Assembly (NCBI GenBank): GCA_023079485.1
Contig: CM041108.1
Span: 4,588,001-4,652,000 of the forward strand
DNA length: 64,000 bases
Source of the DNA: Archilochus colubris
Lineage: Eukaryota; Chordata; Aves; Apodiformes; Trochilidae
Reading direction: 5' to 3'
Positions 12,001 through 22,200 of this stretch are shown piece after piece (within the stretch, counting starts at the first letter, position 1; each line of letters starts with the position of its first letter). The notes beneath the pieces are model-generated. The model saw only the letters and a list, made by a program, of their open reading frames with translations. It was not told where the DNA came from and made no database searches. The position numbers and the translations under genes are program-made.

Positions 12001-15000
12001 GTGCTACTGTGTGCTGGTTCTGGATATGAACCAGTGACCTAGAGTAAAAGTCCCTGTGTTTCCCATTTACAAGCCAAGCCCCTTCTTTCTTTTCTGAGAG
12101 GGGTTGGATGAGATCCAGATGGGCCATTGTACACACTGCCATTTCCCCATCAGCTCCCATAAAGCTCCAAGCCCTCAGCTGGGGAAGGGATGCTTGGGCT
12201 TGCAGTTTCTCTTGGTGTGCCCCAGCCCGATCACAGTTTTATCTCGAGCCTTTCACTTTCATGTGCAGCCATGTCACCTGGAGTTATAATCTTGCTGCAC
12301 CTCTTACTATCTCATCTTTGTTCTGAGGCCCCCTCCCCTTCTCCTGAAAACTCAGGACATCGGTTTTGGTGTTCCAGCTCCATGTGAAAGTGGGGCAGAA
12401 CTGAATCAGTGCCTGAGAGAGAGACCTCCAGTGAAAGTCAGCTGCTGGAGGAAGTGCATACTGGTGAATCACTGCAGACCACTCCTCCCCTGCAGCAGGC
12501 TGCAAGCTGTTGACTGAGTGGGGTGAGGCAGGCACTGTGCTTTTTTGGAAGAACCACAGAGTACTGATTTGAATGCCTGGCAATCGATACAAAGTCTCTG
12601 GCAAAAGGAAAATATTAACCCCAACCTCTTGGCCTAGGGCCAGCTCAAACCTTTTGGATCTTGACACCTGAAATTACCCTGCTGGCACCTAGGAGCTTCT
12701 TCCCCATTTCCCACCCTGCACAACACACCTGTGGCGTTCCTTTGGGCTGCTGGAGGCTGGTTATGTTCTGCCCCATGGAGGCCTGCATTTCAGACCTTGT
12801 TTTCCACTTAAAAATAGGGAAGATCTGAAAGACAGATTCAGAAATACCTGGAGAGAAAAAAAAAAATGAGAAATGCCACCAGCTAGGATGTTTTCAGCTC
12901 CAGTTCTGTCACATTTTTCCCCTCATGAAAAGTTCTTGAAGATCTGTTCTAAGGTGTCTGTGGGGCAGGATGGTCAGGTCACTGCACAGAACATCATTGC
13001 CTGTAGTCAAGGTGTTGTCTCAAAATCAGGTGCTTTGTGCAGGGTCTTTTGTAGGTGGAAGTGTGGTGCATTGTTTGCTCCTTATGTAAGGTCTGGCTAC
13101 TGTGACCTTCCCACATCCCCTTCTGCTTAGTTCGAAGTGATGCAAAGACTATCAGGACTGATTCCTCTGACATATGCATCAGCCATGATATTGCCACACC
13201 AAAGGGTGGCTCATCACACTTCTGCCAAGGGCTGTTTCAATGCCCTTGGGGTGAGATGAGTATCAGGGAACAGGAGGAGAGAAATTGGTGAGAGGCTCAG
13301 GAGAGGCAAAGTTGTGCAAAGCAGTGTGGAGTTCACAGGTTTCTTAACAATGAGGCATTGATCAGAGGTTTTGCTGTTGTGACAGAGCTCACTGGTGCCT
13401 GGAGATCATTTCCAGAGCTTTCTATATGTGGGGAAGCAAGAACCAGATTTGCAGGTGTGGGAGCCTCAATGTACTGGCACCTTCCGGGCTTTTAGGAGAG
13501 AGGGTTTTGAGCTTCAAGAGCCACCAGCTCTTGAATTCTGCTCTCTACCCAGCACCCCTTGACACCCAGGGAGTCCAGACCTTCCCTTCCCAGCCCACTG
13601 CCTGTGCCACAGGGCATTGGGAGTTCTGCACAGTGCCCCAAGGCCCTGTATGACCTACTCAGTATCTGGGTTTGGGATCGTGGGGAAAGGCATCGACACA
13701 AACCACTTCAGAGGCCAAGGTGGAGGAGTAGGATCTCAGAGGTCTCCACTAATGAGGTCTTGGCATCAACTTGTCTTTGGCACTCACCACTGCCTTTTTT
13801 TTTTTTACTGCTTTTGGTCCTCAACAATAAAATAACACCAAAAAAACAACGCATGAGACGCAATCCTGCAAGCTTCAACCTATACAGCTAATCCTTCCTC
13901 AGGTGCTGGAGGTGTCAGGATGGATGGGTGGGCACTGGGAGATCTGGCATAGAATCTGCAAATGGCAGGATGTATCCCAAGCCTTTTCTCTGCCACACCG
14001 ACCACACATCATTCAGCAAAGAAAAAAGCAAGGCAAGCCCCAGCACTGCACGTGCTCACACACATCCTGCTGGATACACTCAGGCCTCTCCAGATCAGTG
14101 ATTTGATTTTCTCCTCCTCTCCCAACCTTGCACGCTCATTGCCATCAATTATCTATGCATTTGCCCTGATGAATTATTGAGTGTGGAGCAGGGCAAGGGA
14201 ATACCCAGCACCCCAGCTCAGGCATCTTGCAAACAAACCCTCCCCAGAGCATGGCAAGAGCTGGTTTGCCCTCTGGCTTCTGATTTGGGATGGGGAGCAT
14301 GGGAGCATCTGTACATTGCCTTTGTAGAGAGGGGAGCAATGGGTGCCTTATTTCCCTGATGAGAGCCTTGGAGGAGCAGAACATAAAGTGCTTACCCTGT
14401 CTTGCAAAAGAGCTGTGAGTTACTCAGTCACCTGGAAAGGAAACACGATTTCCGCACAGTGTTTGGGGTTTTGGGGGGTATTTTTTGTTTGTTTTGTTAC
14501 TTCTTCTGCTGGTTTGTGTTTGGGTTTTTTTTCCCCTTTTCCCCTGAAGCCTCTAGAAAGTTTGGAATGTGTTTTTGTTGAAGCTGCTACATGTAGGAGC
14601 TTGAATCCTAGTGTTGGCAGCATTTTGTTGCTGGCAAGCAGTCCTCAGCTGGCACCAGCTTTTTCCTTAGCCAAAAGTCTCTCTCTTCACACCTGGGCAG
14701 AGGAGAGTTCTGCAGGACCATTCCAGGGTTTGGTTCAGGGTCAGGTTAGGCAGCCAACAAAATCTGCATTTTCCCCAGTTTGTGTCCAAGTCCAGCCTGT
14801 GCTGGTGCAGGAATGCCATGCCAGGGGTATGGTAGAAGGGGTCAGGGAGGTTGTATGGGATCAGAGCCATTTGTGCCATCACCCCAGACACCAGAGGGCT
14901 CTGCTGGGGGTCAGGGACCCTTCATGAGAGACCTGGGGACCAGTGCTGATGAATCCAATCTCCTCCAGCCTTGGGAGAAAGAGGGAGTGCTGAGCACACC

Positions 15001-15488
15001 TACAGCCAGGCAGCCTGAGATGGGTGGCAGGTTGTTCCCAGGCCCTTTGCTACGTGATTGCCTTTGCTCTCTGGCAAGCTCCCACATGCTCTGCAAGGCT
15101 CTGAAGTCTTCAGACTGCTTGGCAAAGCTGGTGTTGCTCAGCTCTGCAGGTGTGGGCAATGCTGCAAGAAGTTCTATCACCTCCTGGGGAGCTGCAAAGT
15201 GTGCTGGGGATATCTCACCCAATTCACCTCTCCTGAAATCCCATTGTCTAAACCAAGCCCTTTGTCTGCACCCAATGCCCTCATTTCATCAGGAAGGCCC
15301 TTCTGGAGGCCAGACTGGTGCCAGGGAAGTGTCTCACTGTGTTTTACTGATTGGGCATCCTTCTCTGGTTGGAATGGAGAAACCTGGACCAGCTGTGCCC
15401 TTATCAGAGCAGGACCATCCCTTCCCTCTGGTTTTTGGAAGGACATGGATTGCAAAAATGGCACAGCTGCACTGGGAGGGGGAAGGAC

Positions 15489-15590
15489 ACTTCCATCCCT
15501 GGAAGTTCTTAAGGATGGGGCTCTGAGCAACCTGATCTAGTGGGAGGTCTTTAAGGTCCCTTCCAACCCTGGAAATCCTGCGATTCTCTG
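15489..15590 (+). mobile_element. CR1 LINE, 3'-end fragment
   Basis: The segment catccctggaagttcttaag, then the ggggctctgagcaacctgatctagtgggaggt type sequence, aaggtcccttccaaccc and attctctg is the conserved 3' UTR end of an avian CR1 retrotransposon. It is 5'-truncated and has lost an internal part. Orientation is +. Confidence 0.8.
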
Positions 15591-17269
15591 ATGCTAGGGT
15601 GCAGCCCTGCCAGCTCAGCCAGCAGCCTCTAAGGACTCCATGGTTTCATGCATGAAGGCATATGAGGGCAACCAGTGCTTTGCTGTGGCTGTAAGCAGCA
15701 CTGAAAAACATTCCTCAGGAGGCAGCCACAATGGCAGGGTGTGGGGCAAAGCAGTGGTTGAGTCAGGGAAGGGGGCAAGTTCACACAAAGCTCTCGAGAC
15801 TGAGTTTCGGTCTTAATTGCTGATGGCTGTGGTCAGCGGATGGCGTCTCCTGGCCAGGCTGGATTGTTGAGGCTTGTCCTCAGGGTCACAGGCTTGGTGT
15901 GGAGGGAAGGAGAAGGGGAGAAAGAAGAGCCTGGGATGGCATATGGGGACTGGGATCAGGATGAGTGGGCAGTGAGGGGACTCCTGTGTGTGGAACCGCG
16001 GGGACGGGGCTGATTTTACCCCTGGTTGTGTGTAGAGGTTACAGGGCACATCTACCAAGGGTCTGTGGGGAATGAGACTGAGGAGCTCATGTTGGCCATG
16101 TGCAAGGAGCTTGTTAATCCCCTGGAAGAACAGGACAGAGGTGACATTTCAGAAATTATCTGTCCCCTTGGTTAGAAAATCCTGTTTCTCTTGCTATGCA
16201 TTTTTTTCTTTCCCCAGCCTCTCTCTTTCATTACCCTTTCATGTTCCTCAGTCTTTGTACATCCTTTTTTTTTTTTTTATTATCCCTTTCTTTCCTTTAC
16301 TCTCAGCCTCCCAGAATACATCCAATCTCAGATTCTGCCAGAAGCAGTGAGCAAAACTCGCTTTTCTTGTTCTCACCACCTTGTTTCTCTATTGTATTTA
16401 TCATTTAAATACTGGCTGTATAATTACCAGAGCATTATCTCTAAACATACAGATTAGGCAAAGACACAGCAGCAGCCAAAGATGAATTTCAGGGTCGGTC
16501 TGGTGGGAGACACTTTTCTTCAGCTGTCAGAGGAGGAATCAACTGAGACAGAACAGTAGTCATGAACACCAGCTACCACTTTTCCCAAGCATCTTTACTC
16601 CATAGAATCAAGATGGAAGGCTCCAAAATGCAGCCACTCATGAGGTTAAAAAAAGGCCAGAGAAACAATCTAGATCATGCAGGTAGATCATGCAAGGTGT
16701 ACACTGATGTAAATCTCTTCTTATATGGGAACTCTTGCTAGTCTGAAATCAGGGCTGAGTATTTGCAGCTCATTTAATTACTGAGGCATTTCCAATAGGA
16801 TTAAATGGATGTCTGAGTGAGTTAGCTCAAATGTTAGGATATGCTGTAGTGATAAATATCTGTGCCTCCATATGCCTCCAGATACATGTGCTCGGTATAT
16901 TTACAGTAACTGATTTAGTGTTATCCAAAGCTGAAGAAAAAGAAGGACAGTATTGATCCAACCTTGTGCCTTTTGGTGATCATGAGCCCCAGCCTGGCTG
17001 CAGAGCTGGTTGTAGTGAAGTGTGAACCCCAACTGTGGGAGGGAAGGTGTTTATGAGCAGGAATGAAGCTGCAGGAGATGCAGGTGGATGCAGGCAGATG
17101 CAGAAGGCACTGAGTGCCTGTAGCTGCAGCTTGTTCTTGTATCAGCCATGCCAAGAAGAAGCAAATGGACTAAACAAAGGAATCCATGAGGCTGATGTCC
17201 AAGAACCATTCTTTTTCTCTCTTTGTCTGAGAAACACGTGTATATTCATGTCTTTCCATTTGATTCCAG

Positions 17270-17620
17270 GGCTGCAAGCTCAGACTGTCTTAGTCAATGA
17301 CACAGTCTCGGGGTTTATCGGGACAGACGTGGTCCTGCACTGCAGCTTCACCAACCCCCTCCCCAATGTGAAGATCACGCAGGTGACGTGGCAGAAAGCC
17401 ACGAACGGCTCCAAGCAGAATGTGGCCATCTACAACCCTGCCATGGGAGTCTCCATCCTCTCCCCCTACAAAGAGCGGGTGACTTTCCGCAACCCTTCCT
17501 TCAAAGATGGCACCATTCAGCTTTCCAGGCTAGAGCTGGAGGATGAGGGAGTTTACATCTGTGAGTTTGCTACCTTCCCAACCGGCAACCGAGAAAGTCA
17601 ACTGAACCTCACTGTGCTGG
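17270..17620 (+). CDS. NECTIN1: Nectin-1 exon: Ig-like V domain
   Basis: This exon encodes about 117 residues, the membrane-distal V domain of nectin-1. In the family this domain makes the trans contacts with nectin-3 and other nectins at adherens junctions, and in mammals it is the site bound by alphaherpesvirus glycoprotein D. Visible landmarks are the motif GFIGTDVVLHCSF, the core tryptophan in QVTWQK, and the F-strand motif DEGVYICEFATFPTGNRESQ. The two disulfide cysteines are coded at 17341 and 17560. Predicted N-glycosylation sites are NDT, NGS and NLT. The acceptor is ttgattccag and the donor gtaaga. The exon enters and leaves in phase 1, as is usual for Ig exons. Similarity to mammalian nectin-1 is very high, so identity is not in doubt. 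Confidence 0.98.
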
Positions 17621-17866
17621 GTAAGAGACTGGACAAAGCTGTGTGTGTGTCAGGCATTGCCTCCAGCTGAACAGGCTTTCCCCAGACTGATCCTGCAGAC
17701 AATCCCCTGCAGACTGCTGGCAATTCGCAGCAGCTCTGGGTTCACCACAAGATCTGTCATGGGCTGGGTGGTGTGAGGTGCCTCTTGGGTTGGGGCAGAG
17801 AGGGTATCAGTGCTTTTCTAATCACCCTTTTCTTCTCTTCCTCCTCCTGTCTGCGTTTTCTTGCAG
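17621..17866 (+). other. NECTIN1: NECTIN1 intron between V and first C domain exons
   Basis: A short intron of 246 bp runs from donor gtaaga to an acceptor ending cttgcag after a pyrimidine-rich run. Nothing else is seen in it. Confidence 0.95.
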
Positions 17867-18169
17867 CCAAACCCACAAATTGGATGGAGGGCACCAGACG
17901 GCCACTTATTGCTAAGTCTGGCAGGACAGAAAAGATCTTGGTAGCTACCTGCACCTCCTCTAATGGAAAACCTCCTAGCACTGTCACCTGGGACACCAAG
18001 CTCAAAGGAGAAGCAGAGTTCCAAGAGATCAGGAATAGCAATGGGACCATCACAGTGATCAGCCGGTACCGGCTGGTGCCGAGCCGGGAAGCCCACAGGC
18101 AGCAGCTCATGTGTGTGGTCAACTACCAGCTGGATCGGTTCACTGAGAGCATGACCCTCAATGTGCAGT
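17867..18169 (+). CDS. NECTIN1: Nectin-1 exon: first Ig-like C-type domain
   Basis: This exon encodes about 101 residues, the middle Ig domain. It starts AKPTNW, with the alanine codon split across the intron as in mammalian nectin-1. The cysteine pair is in ATCTSSNGKPPS and LMCVVNYQ. The segments KLKGEAEFQEIRNSNGT and TVISRYRLVPSREAH are typical of nectins. NGT is a predicted N-glycosylation site. The middle domain supports cis-dimerisation and spacing of the V domain in this family. The exon is 303 nt and phase 1 to phase 1; the last base t joins the next exon to make the tyrosine codon of YEPEV. The donor is gtgagt. Confidence 0.98.
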
Positions 18170-18578
18170 GTGAGTGAGGGCCTGGGGTGAGGGTGGTGGT
18201 CTGGGAAAAGCAGATTTTTCTGAAGGGAAGGTGTGGAGTGGGTCTGGTGACCCCTTTGTGAAGGGTCTGGTGGCAGGGCTGAAGTAGGGATGTGCTCTGT
18301 TTTTCTGGGGGGTGAAAACCTAAGTGAGCCCTTCAAATATTGATATGATTTCTCTTTTTCACACCTGCTTCTCTCTGCCTCTGCCATGACTCTTTGTTCC
18401 TCCCCTCCTCTCTCTCCTCCACTCACCCTCTCTCACATTCCTTGTCCTGTCACCTTACAATCTGTCTTGTTCTTCCATCCCTGCCTCCTCATCTCTTCCT
18501 ATTTCATTTTCTGCTTTTTCCATAACTCCTTCCCTTCCGTTTCCACCCTGCTTTTCCATCTTTTTTGTCCCCCTGCAG
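18170..18578 (+). other. NECTIN1: NECTIN1 intron with a long pyrimidine tract
   Basis: This 409-bp intron has donor gtgagt and acceptor ccctgcag. The last 200 bp or so before the acceptor are strongly C/T-rich. No coding or RNA feature is seen. Confidence 0.95.
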
Positions 18579-18696
18579 ATGAGCCAGAAGTCACTATTGA
18601 GGGCTTTGATGGCAACTGGTTTCTCAACCGGAAGGATGTGAAGCTGATCTGCAAAGCTGATGCCAACCCCCCAGCTCACACCTATGAATGGAAACT
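18579..18696 (+). CDS. NECTIN1: Nectin-1 exon: second Ig-like C-type domain, N-terminal half
   Basis: This 118-nt exon encodes the first half of the membrane-proximal Ig domain: EPEVTIEGFDGNWFLNR, then DVKLICKADANPP with the first disulfide cysteine, and the core tryptophan in YEWKL. It leaves in phase 2 (ct), and the first base of the exon at 20937 completes the leucine codon. The donor gtaagt is a perfect consensus. Splitting of this third Ig domain over two exons fits the nectin gene structure. Confidence 0.97.
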
Positions 18697-20936
18697 GTAA
18701 GTCCCTACAATGCTTCTGCTCTCAGCAGCACACAGGATCTTTGAACAGGGCCAAGGAGTCTCTGTAGAAACCTGAGGCACCCTCTGGAAAATAACCCAGG
18801 ATTTCCTTTCCATAAAGCGGCACATAGAGAACTGTGTGGGGAAAAAAAACTTTCCCTGGAATCAGGACCAACTGCAGGCAGGAACTCCCTTTCTGACTAC
18901 TCATCCCCATGTAACTGACATGAAACAGAATCAATTCCTTGTCCTCCAGGGTTTCAGCCTTTGGATGTACACACTAAAAAGGCTGAAAAGTGTGCGAGGG
19001 GTGTCTGGGGAGTCAGGTGGGAATTGCTGCAACCTGAGGTCGTTCTCTCTTTCTCTCTTTCTTTTCTATAAGCACTCATGTAGCTTTAAAAAAGAAAGAT
19101 CAAATGGATCCTTTCTTCTTTTCAGTTGGCATTTGTCATCAGGAAAGTGGCTCTCAAACTGGCTTTGCATATTCTCTCTCATTTCACTTCCCAGATCAAA
19201 CTGCTCACAGTGGAAGCCTGGAGAGGATTGTTTTTCCAGCCTTTTTTTCTAGTTCTCATCCCAGCTCTCTCCCTCTGTTGATTCTGCCAGTTTGACTTAA
19301 ACTCTGAGGGGCACTTTGGGTGTTCCTCATAACATTGCCAGGGACTGTTAGAGGCACAGATGCCCTGTGTGGCACCCAAGGCAGAAAAGGTACCAGTTTG
19401 GGCTATCTCTGTGCTGCAGCCAACCACCTATCCATGCAGAGCAAGTGTCTGTAGGAAGGTAAAACAATGGGAATAAGAGCTGTGGCCATCCTCTTCCATC
19501 CCACAGTGCTGCTTTGGTAACATCAGACTGGGCAGCCAGGGAAACAGCCAGCAGCATCTTTAGTTCATCCATGTGCTCATATGTGCTGCTTACCCTTCCT
19601 GAGGGTCAGGAAGCAATTAGTGCAGATGATGTTTTGCTCCTGCCTGGAATGTACAAACCATCCATGCTTTCCTCTCCTCTTATTTGGATGGGGATGAGCA
19701 ACAGTCACGGGAGCTGTCAGAGGGAGCAAGAGCCTTCCTTAGTATCCCACAGCACATTGTACAGATGTGCCCCTCTATCTGTAGATTCAGGGCCCTAAAT
19801 CACCCACAGGCAGAGGACCAAGGTGAGGCAATTCTGTTCTTCCATCAGCTTTGGGATCACTGCCTTGATGTAGCTGGGAAAGTGTTTGCTATATGGATGT
19901 GGTGTGTGTGGATGGGGACATGCAAAGGATCTCCACTTCTTCACAAACCTCATTACACCCCCATTATTCCCTTTTGTTTCTTACAAATTGCTGACAATAT
20001 GTGCACGTTTTGGGGGGAAGAATTACTTGAATAATTTTTAATTGCCTAAGAGAAGTAATTACTTTACTTTGCTTCAGTAATTAAAAATAACCAGGCCATG
20101 TGTGCCTTTTCCTAACACACAGGGGTGGGTTTTTTTGTATGTTTTTATCTGCCTTTGTTAATTTATTCTGTGTATCTCTGGACTTGGTATTGAATTATTG
20201 CAGTTTCACACTTATCTGATTGTTCTGACATGGGCAGGTCATAGATGGCAGGACTCTAAATCAGCACTGCTTTCCTTGAGCTTGAGCTGCAATTAACACT
20301 GCCTGATCAGCTGCCCAGGAGAGTCACATGGGCAGGAAATTGGAGTAAAGTCAGGTCAGGTTGATGTCCCATTCCTGTGTTTTCCATCACATGGAAAGTC
20401 AGGAATGCAGAACAGTCTGAAGATGAGCCTGCTAGAGGTGAGCCACCTGAAACAAAGGAGTAGCCTGGTCATCTTACCCTAACCCTACACCTCCTGCAAA
20501 GTTGTGCTGGAAAATAACTGTCTGAAGGCTCTGAGTCTGTTTGCTGTACAGGGAGGAACATATGCTGAATGTGCTCCACATTCTGTTAGCTAAATCCAAG
20601 GAGCTGCATTGTGACCCAAATAAGCTCCATCCCCCTTGTAATCACAGAGAAGGGAGAAAACATAAATACCACAGTCCATGTAAAGAACCAGGTCCTCACC
20701 ATGCAATGGATTTACCCTGGAGAGACACTACATTGCCTTTTTCCTGCAATGCTTCTGTCTGAAGGTTTCATTTCAAGGCTGACTACATTAATGAGTATTT
20801 TCCAGCCAGCACCACCAGGTTCTGGACCTGCCCAAGCGCAAGGGCAGAACCATCATGTCATTGTCACCTCTGCAATACTGCTTGACCCTACTGAGTATCA
20901 TCTCTGGCATCAACCATGGTATTTGTTTTCCTCCAG
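18697..20936 (+). other. NECTIN1: NECTIN1 intron inside the third Ig domain
   Basis: This 2.2-kb intron splits the third Ig domain. It contains an AT-rich segment with repeated TAATT-type motifs near 20015-20095. No gene or clear transposable element is recognised in it. Confidence 0.93.
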
Positions 20937-21088
20937 GCCAAATGGGACTCTGCCAGGGAGTGTGGAAATCCAGAACAACACCATCTACTTTAAAGGTCCT
21001 GTGTCCTACAGCCTGGCTGGTACCTACATCTGTGAGGCCTCCAATGCTATCGGGACACGGTCGGGGTTGGTGGAAGTCAATGTCACAG
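20937..21088 (+). CDS. NECTIN1: Nectin-1 exon: second Ig-like C-type domain, C-terminal half
   Basis: This 152-nt exon completes the third Ig domain. It reads PNGTLPGSVEIQNNT, then FKGPVSYSLAGTYICEASN, containing the second disulfide cysteine, then IGTRSGLVEVNVT. NGT, NNT and NVT are predicted glycosylation sites. It ends in phase 1 with a single g, which is the branch point of the gene. That g makes Glu of EFPYTP with the exon at 29751, or Asp of DKPLPQ with the exon at 48524. Both joins are in frame. The acceptor is ttttcctccag and the donor gtagga, a non-optimal donor that may suit regulated splicing. Confidence 0.97.
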
Positions 21089-22089
21089 GTAGGAAAACAC
21101 TTGGTGTGCTTGGAAAGACAGGAGGAGGAGGAGACAACTACAGTCAGCTACATCTGCTTAACATCTGACTTAGTCACCAGTGTCTCCTAGGGGTGGGGAG
21201 TTTGGTGATGCACTGGGAGCAGTGAAGATCTTTGCTTTGCACTGCTTTTACACAGGTTTGGCTTGAATTTTGTCTCCTTTCCTCTTGCTGTCTTTTCCTT
21301 TCTTACATCAAAATGTGGTGTAATTCAATTTATTCTCCCTTTGTTTTCTGCTTTGGATTAAGAAATATTGTTGACCATGTTAAAAGCAAAGAAATGTCAG
21401 GGGGATATTTGTTAGAAGGCAGAAGAAAGAGTAGGATGAGGATGCAGGCTGCCTCTGAGGCAGTAAAGTGTGAGATGAATGAGCCTTTTATTCAGAATGA
21501 TGTTTGATGTTTCTGATGTTAGACAATTCTCATAGTTTCTCATTTGTGCTCCTTCCAATGCCACGTAGCTCTGAGCACTTGCTCACCAAGCTGCCACAGA
21601 TTACCTGGGGGCTGTCAGCACTTGAGTAGCTTTGTCTTGGCTCCAGAAAGGAGCAACATCCCAGGATGCAGACCATGGGGAGTCCTGGGGTGTGATGTCA
21701 TATGGGACAGAAGGGAGGATGTCTGGCAAATCAGGATAGCCACAGGAGTGAGGAAAAGACACTTGGCTATGCCTGGGTGGTGTGAGGGACAGAAAGTGGT
21801 GTCAAGAAGTAAGTTAAACAGAAGAAATAGCATATGGCAAGGGGCTGGTTTCAGAGAGACCAAGTGATATTGCAGAGGAAAAGTGGGCAGGCAGTTCCTG
21901 AGGCTTTTAGCCCTTCCTGCTCTCCAGCTCCTGCTGAGTTGTCCTCAGTTATCAGAGCTCCTCAGAGTTGTCAGAGAGTGATGAAACTGGTTTCTCAGCC
22001 CCCCAACTCTACAGGGGTGAATGCTGAGCAAGCAGAAAACTGAAGCCCGGGCAGCTGCCTCCTGAAATGAGCAATGACATGTTTGGCAC

Positions 22090-22200
22090 CCTCACCACCT
22101 CAGTTCCCCTCCTCTGTAACATGGGTAAACCATGCTAATCCTCCTCTATCCAAGTGCATAGAGGTCAATGGATAGATGTGCTAATTAGATGCTAATTACC
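22090..22200 (+). mobile_element. Possible MIR-type SINE fragment
   Basis: The segment ccacctcagttcccctcctc followed by tgtaacatgggtaaa and a later gctaatcctcct resembles the MIR core. The match is weak. Confidence 0.4.

Larger units (their letters stand above)
1..17269 (+). other. NECTIN1: NECTIN1 intron 1 (3' part), no coding exon seen
   Basis: This stretch precedes the Ig-V exon. Open frames on both strands are short, overlap one another and show no recognisable domain, so none is called as a gene. The V exon begins with the last two bases of a split codon, so an upstream exon carrying the start codon and signal peptide must exist. No CpG-rich first exon ending in phase 1 was found here, so it is inferred to lie upstream of the window. 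Contents are a palindromic element (4463-4670), MIR-like SINE fragments near 8.7-9.0 kb, a CR1 3' end (15489-15590), homopolymer T and C runs, and otherwise unique sequence. Confidence 0.8.

Noticed and set aside
14780..15526. A 248-codon plus-strand open frame in intron 1
   Set aside because: It runs into a CR1 repeat and has no similarity to any family that I recognise.
17035..17269. Upstream extension of the V-domain open frame to an ATG at 17035
   Set aside because: The acceptor at 17268-17269, the intron phase and the family gene structure show that the exon starts at 17270. The upstream part is not a signal peptide.
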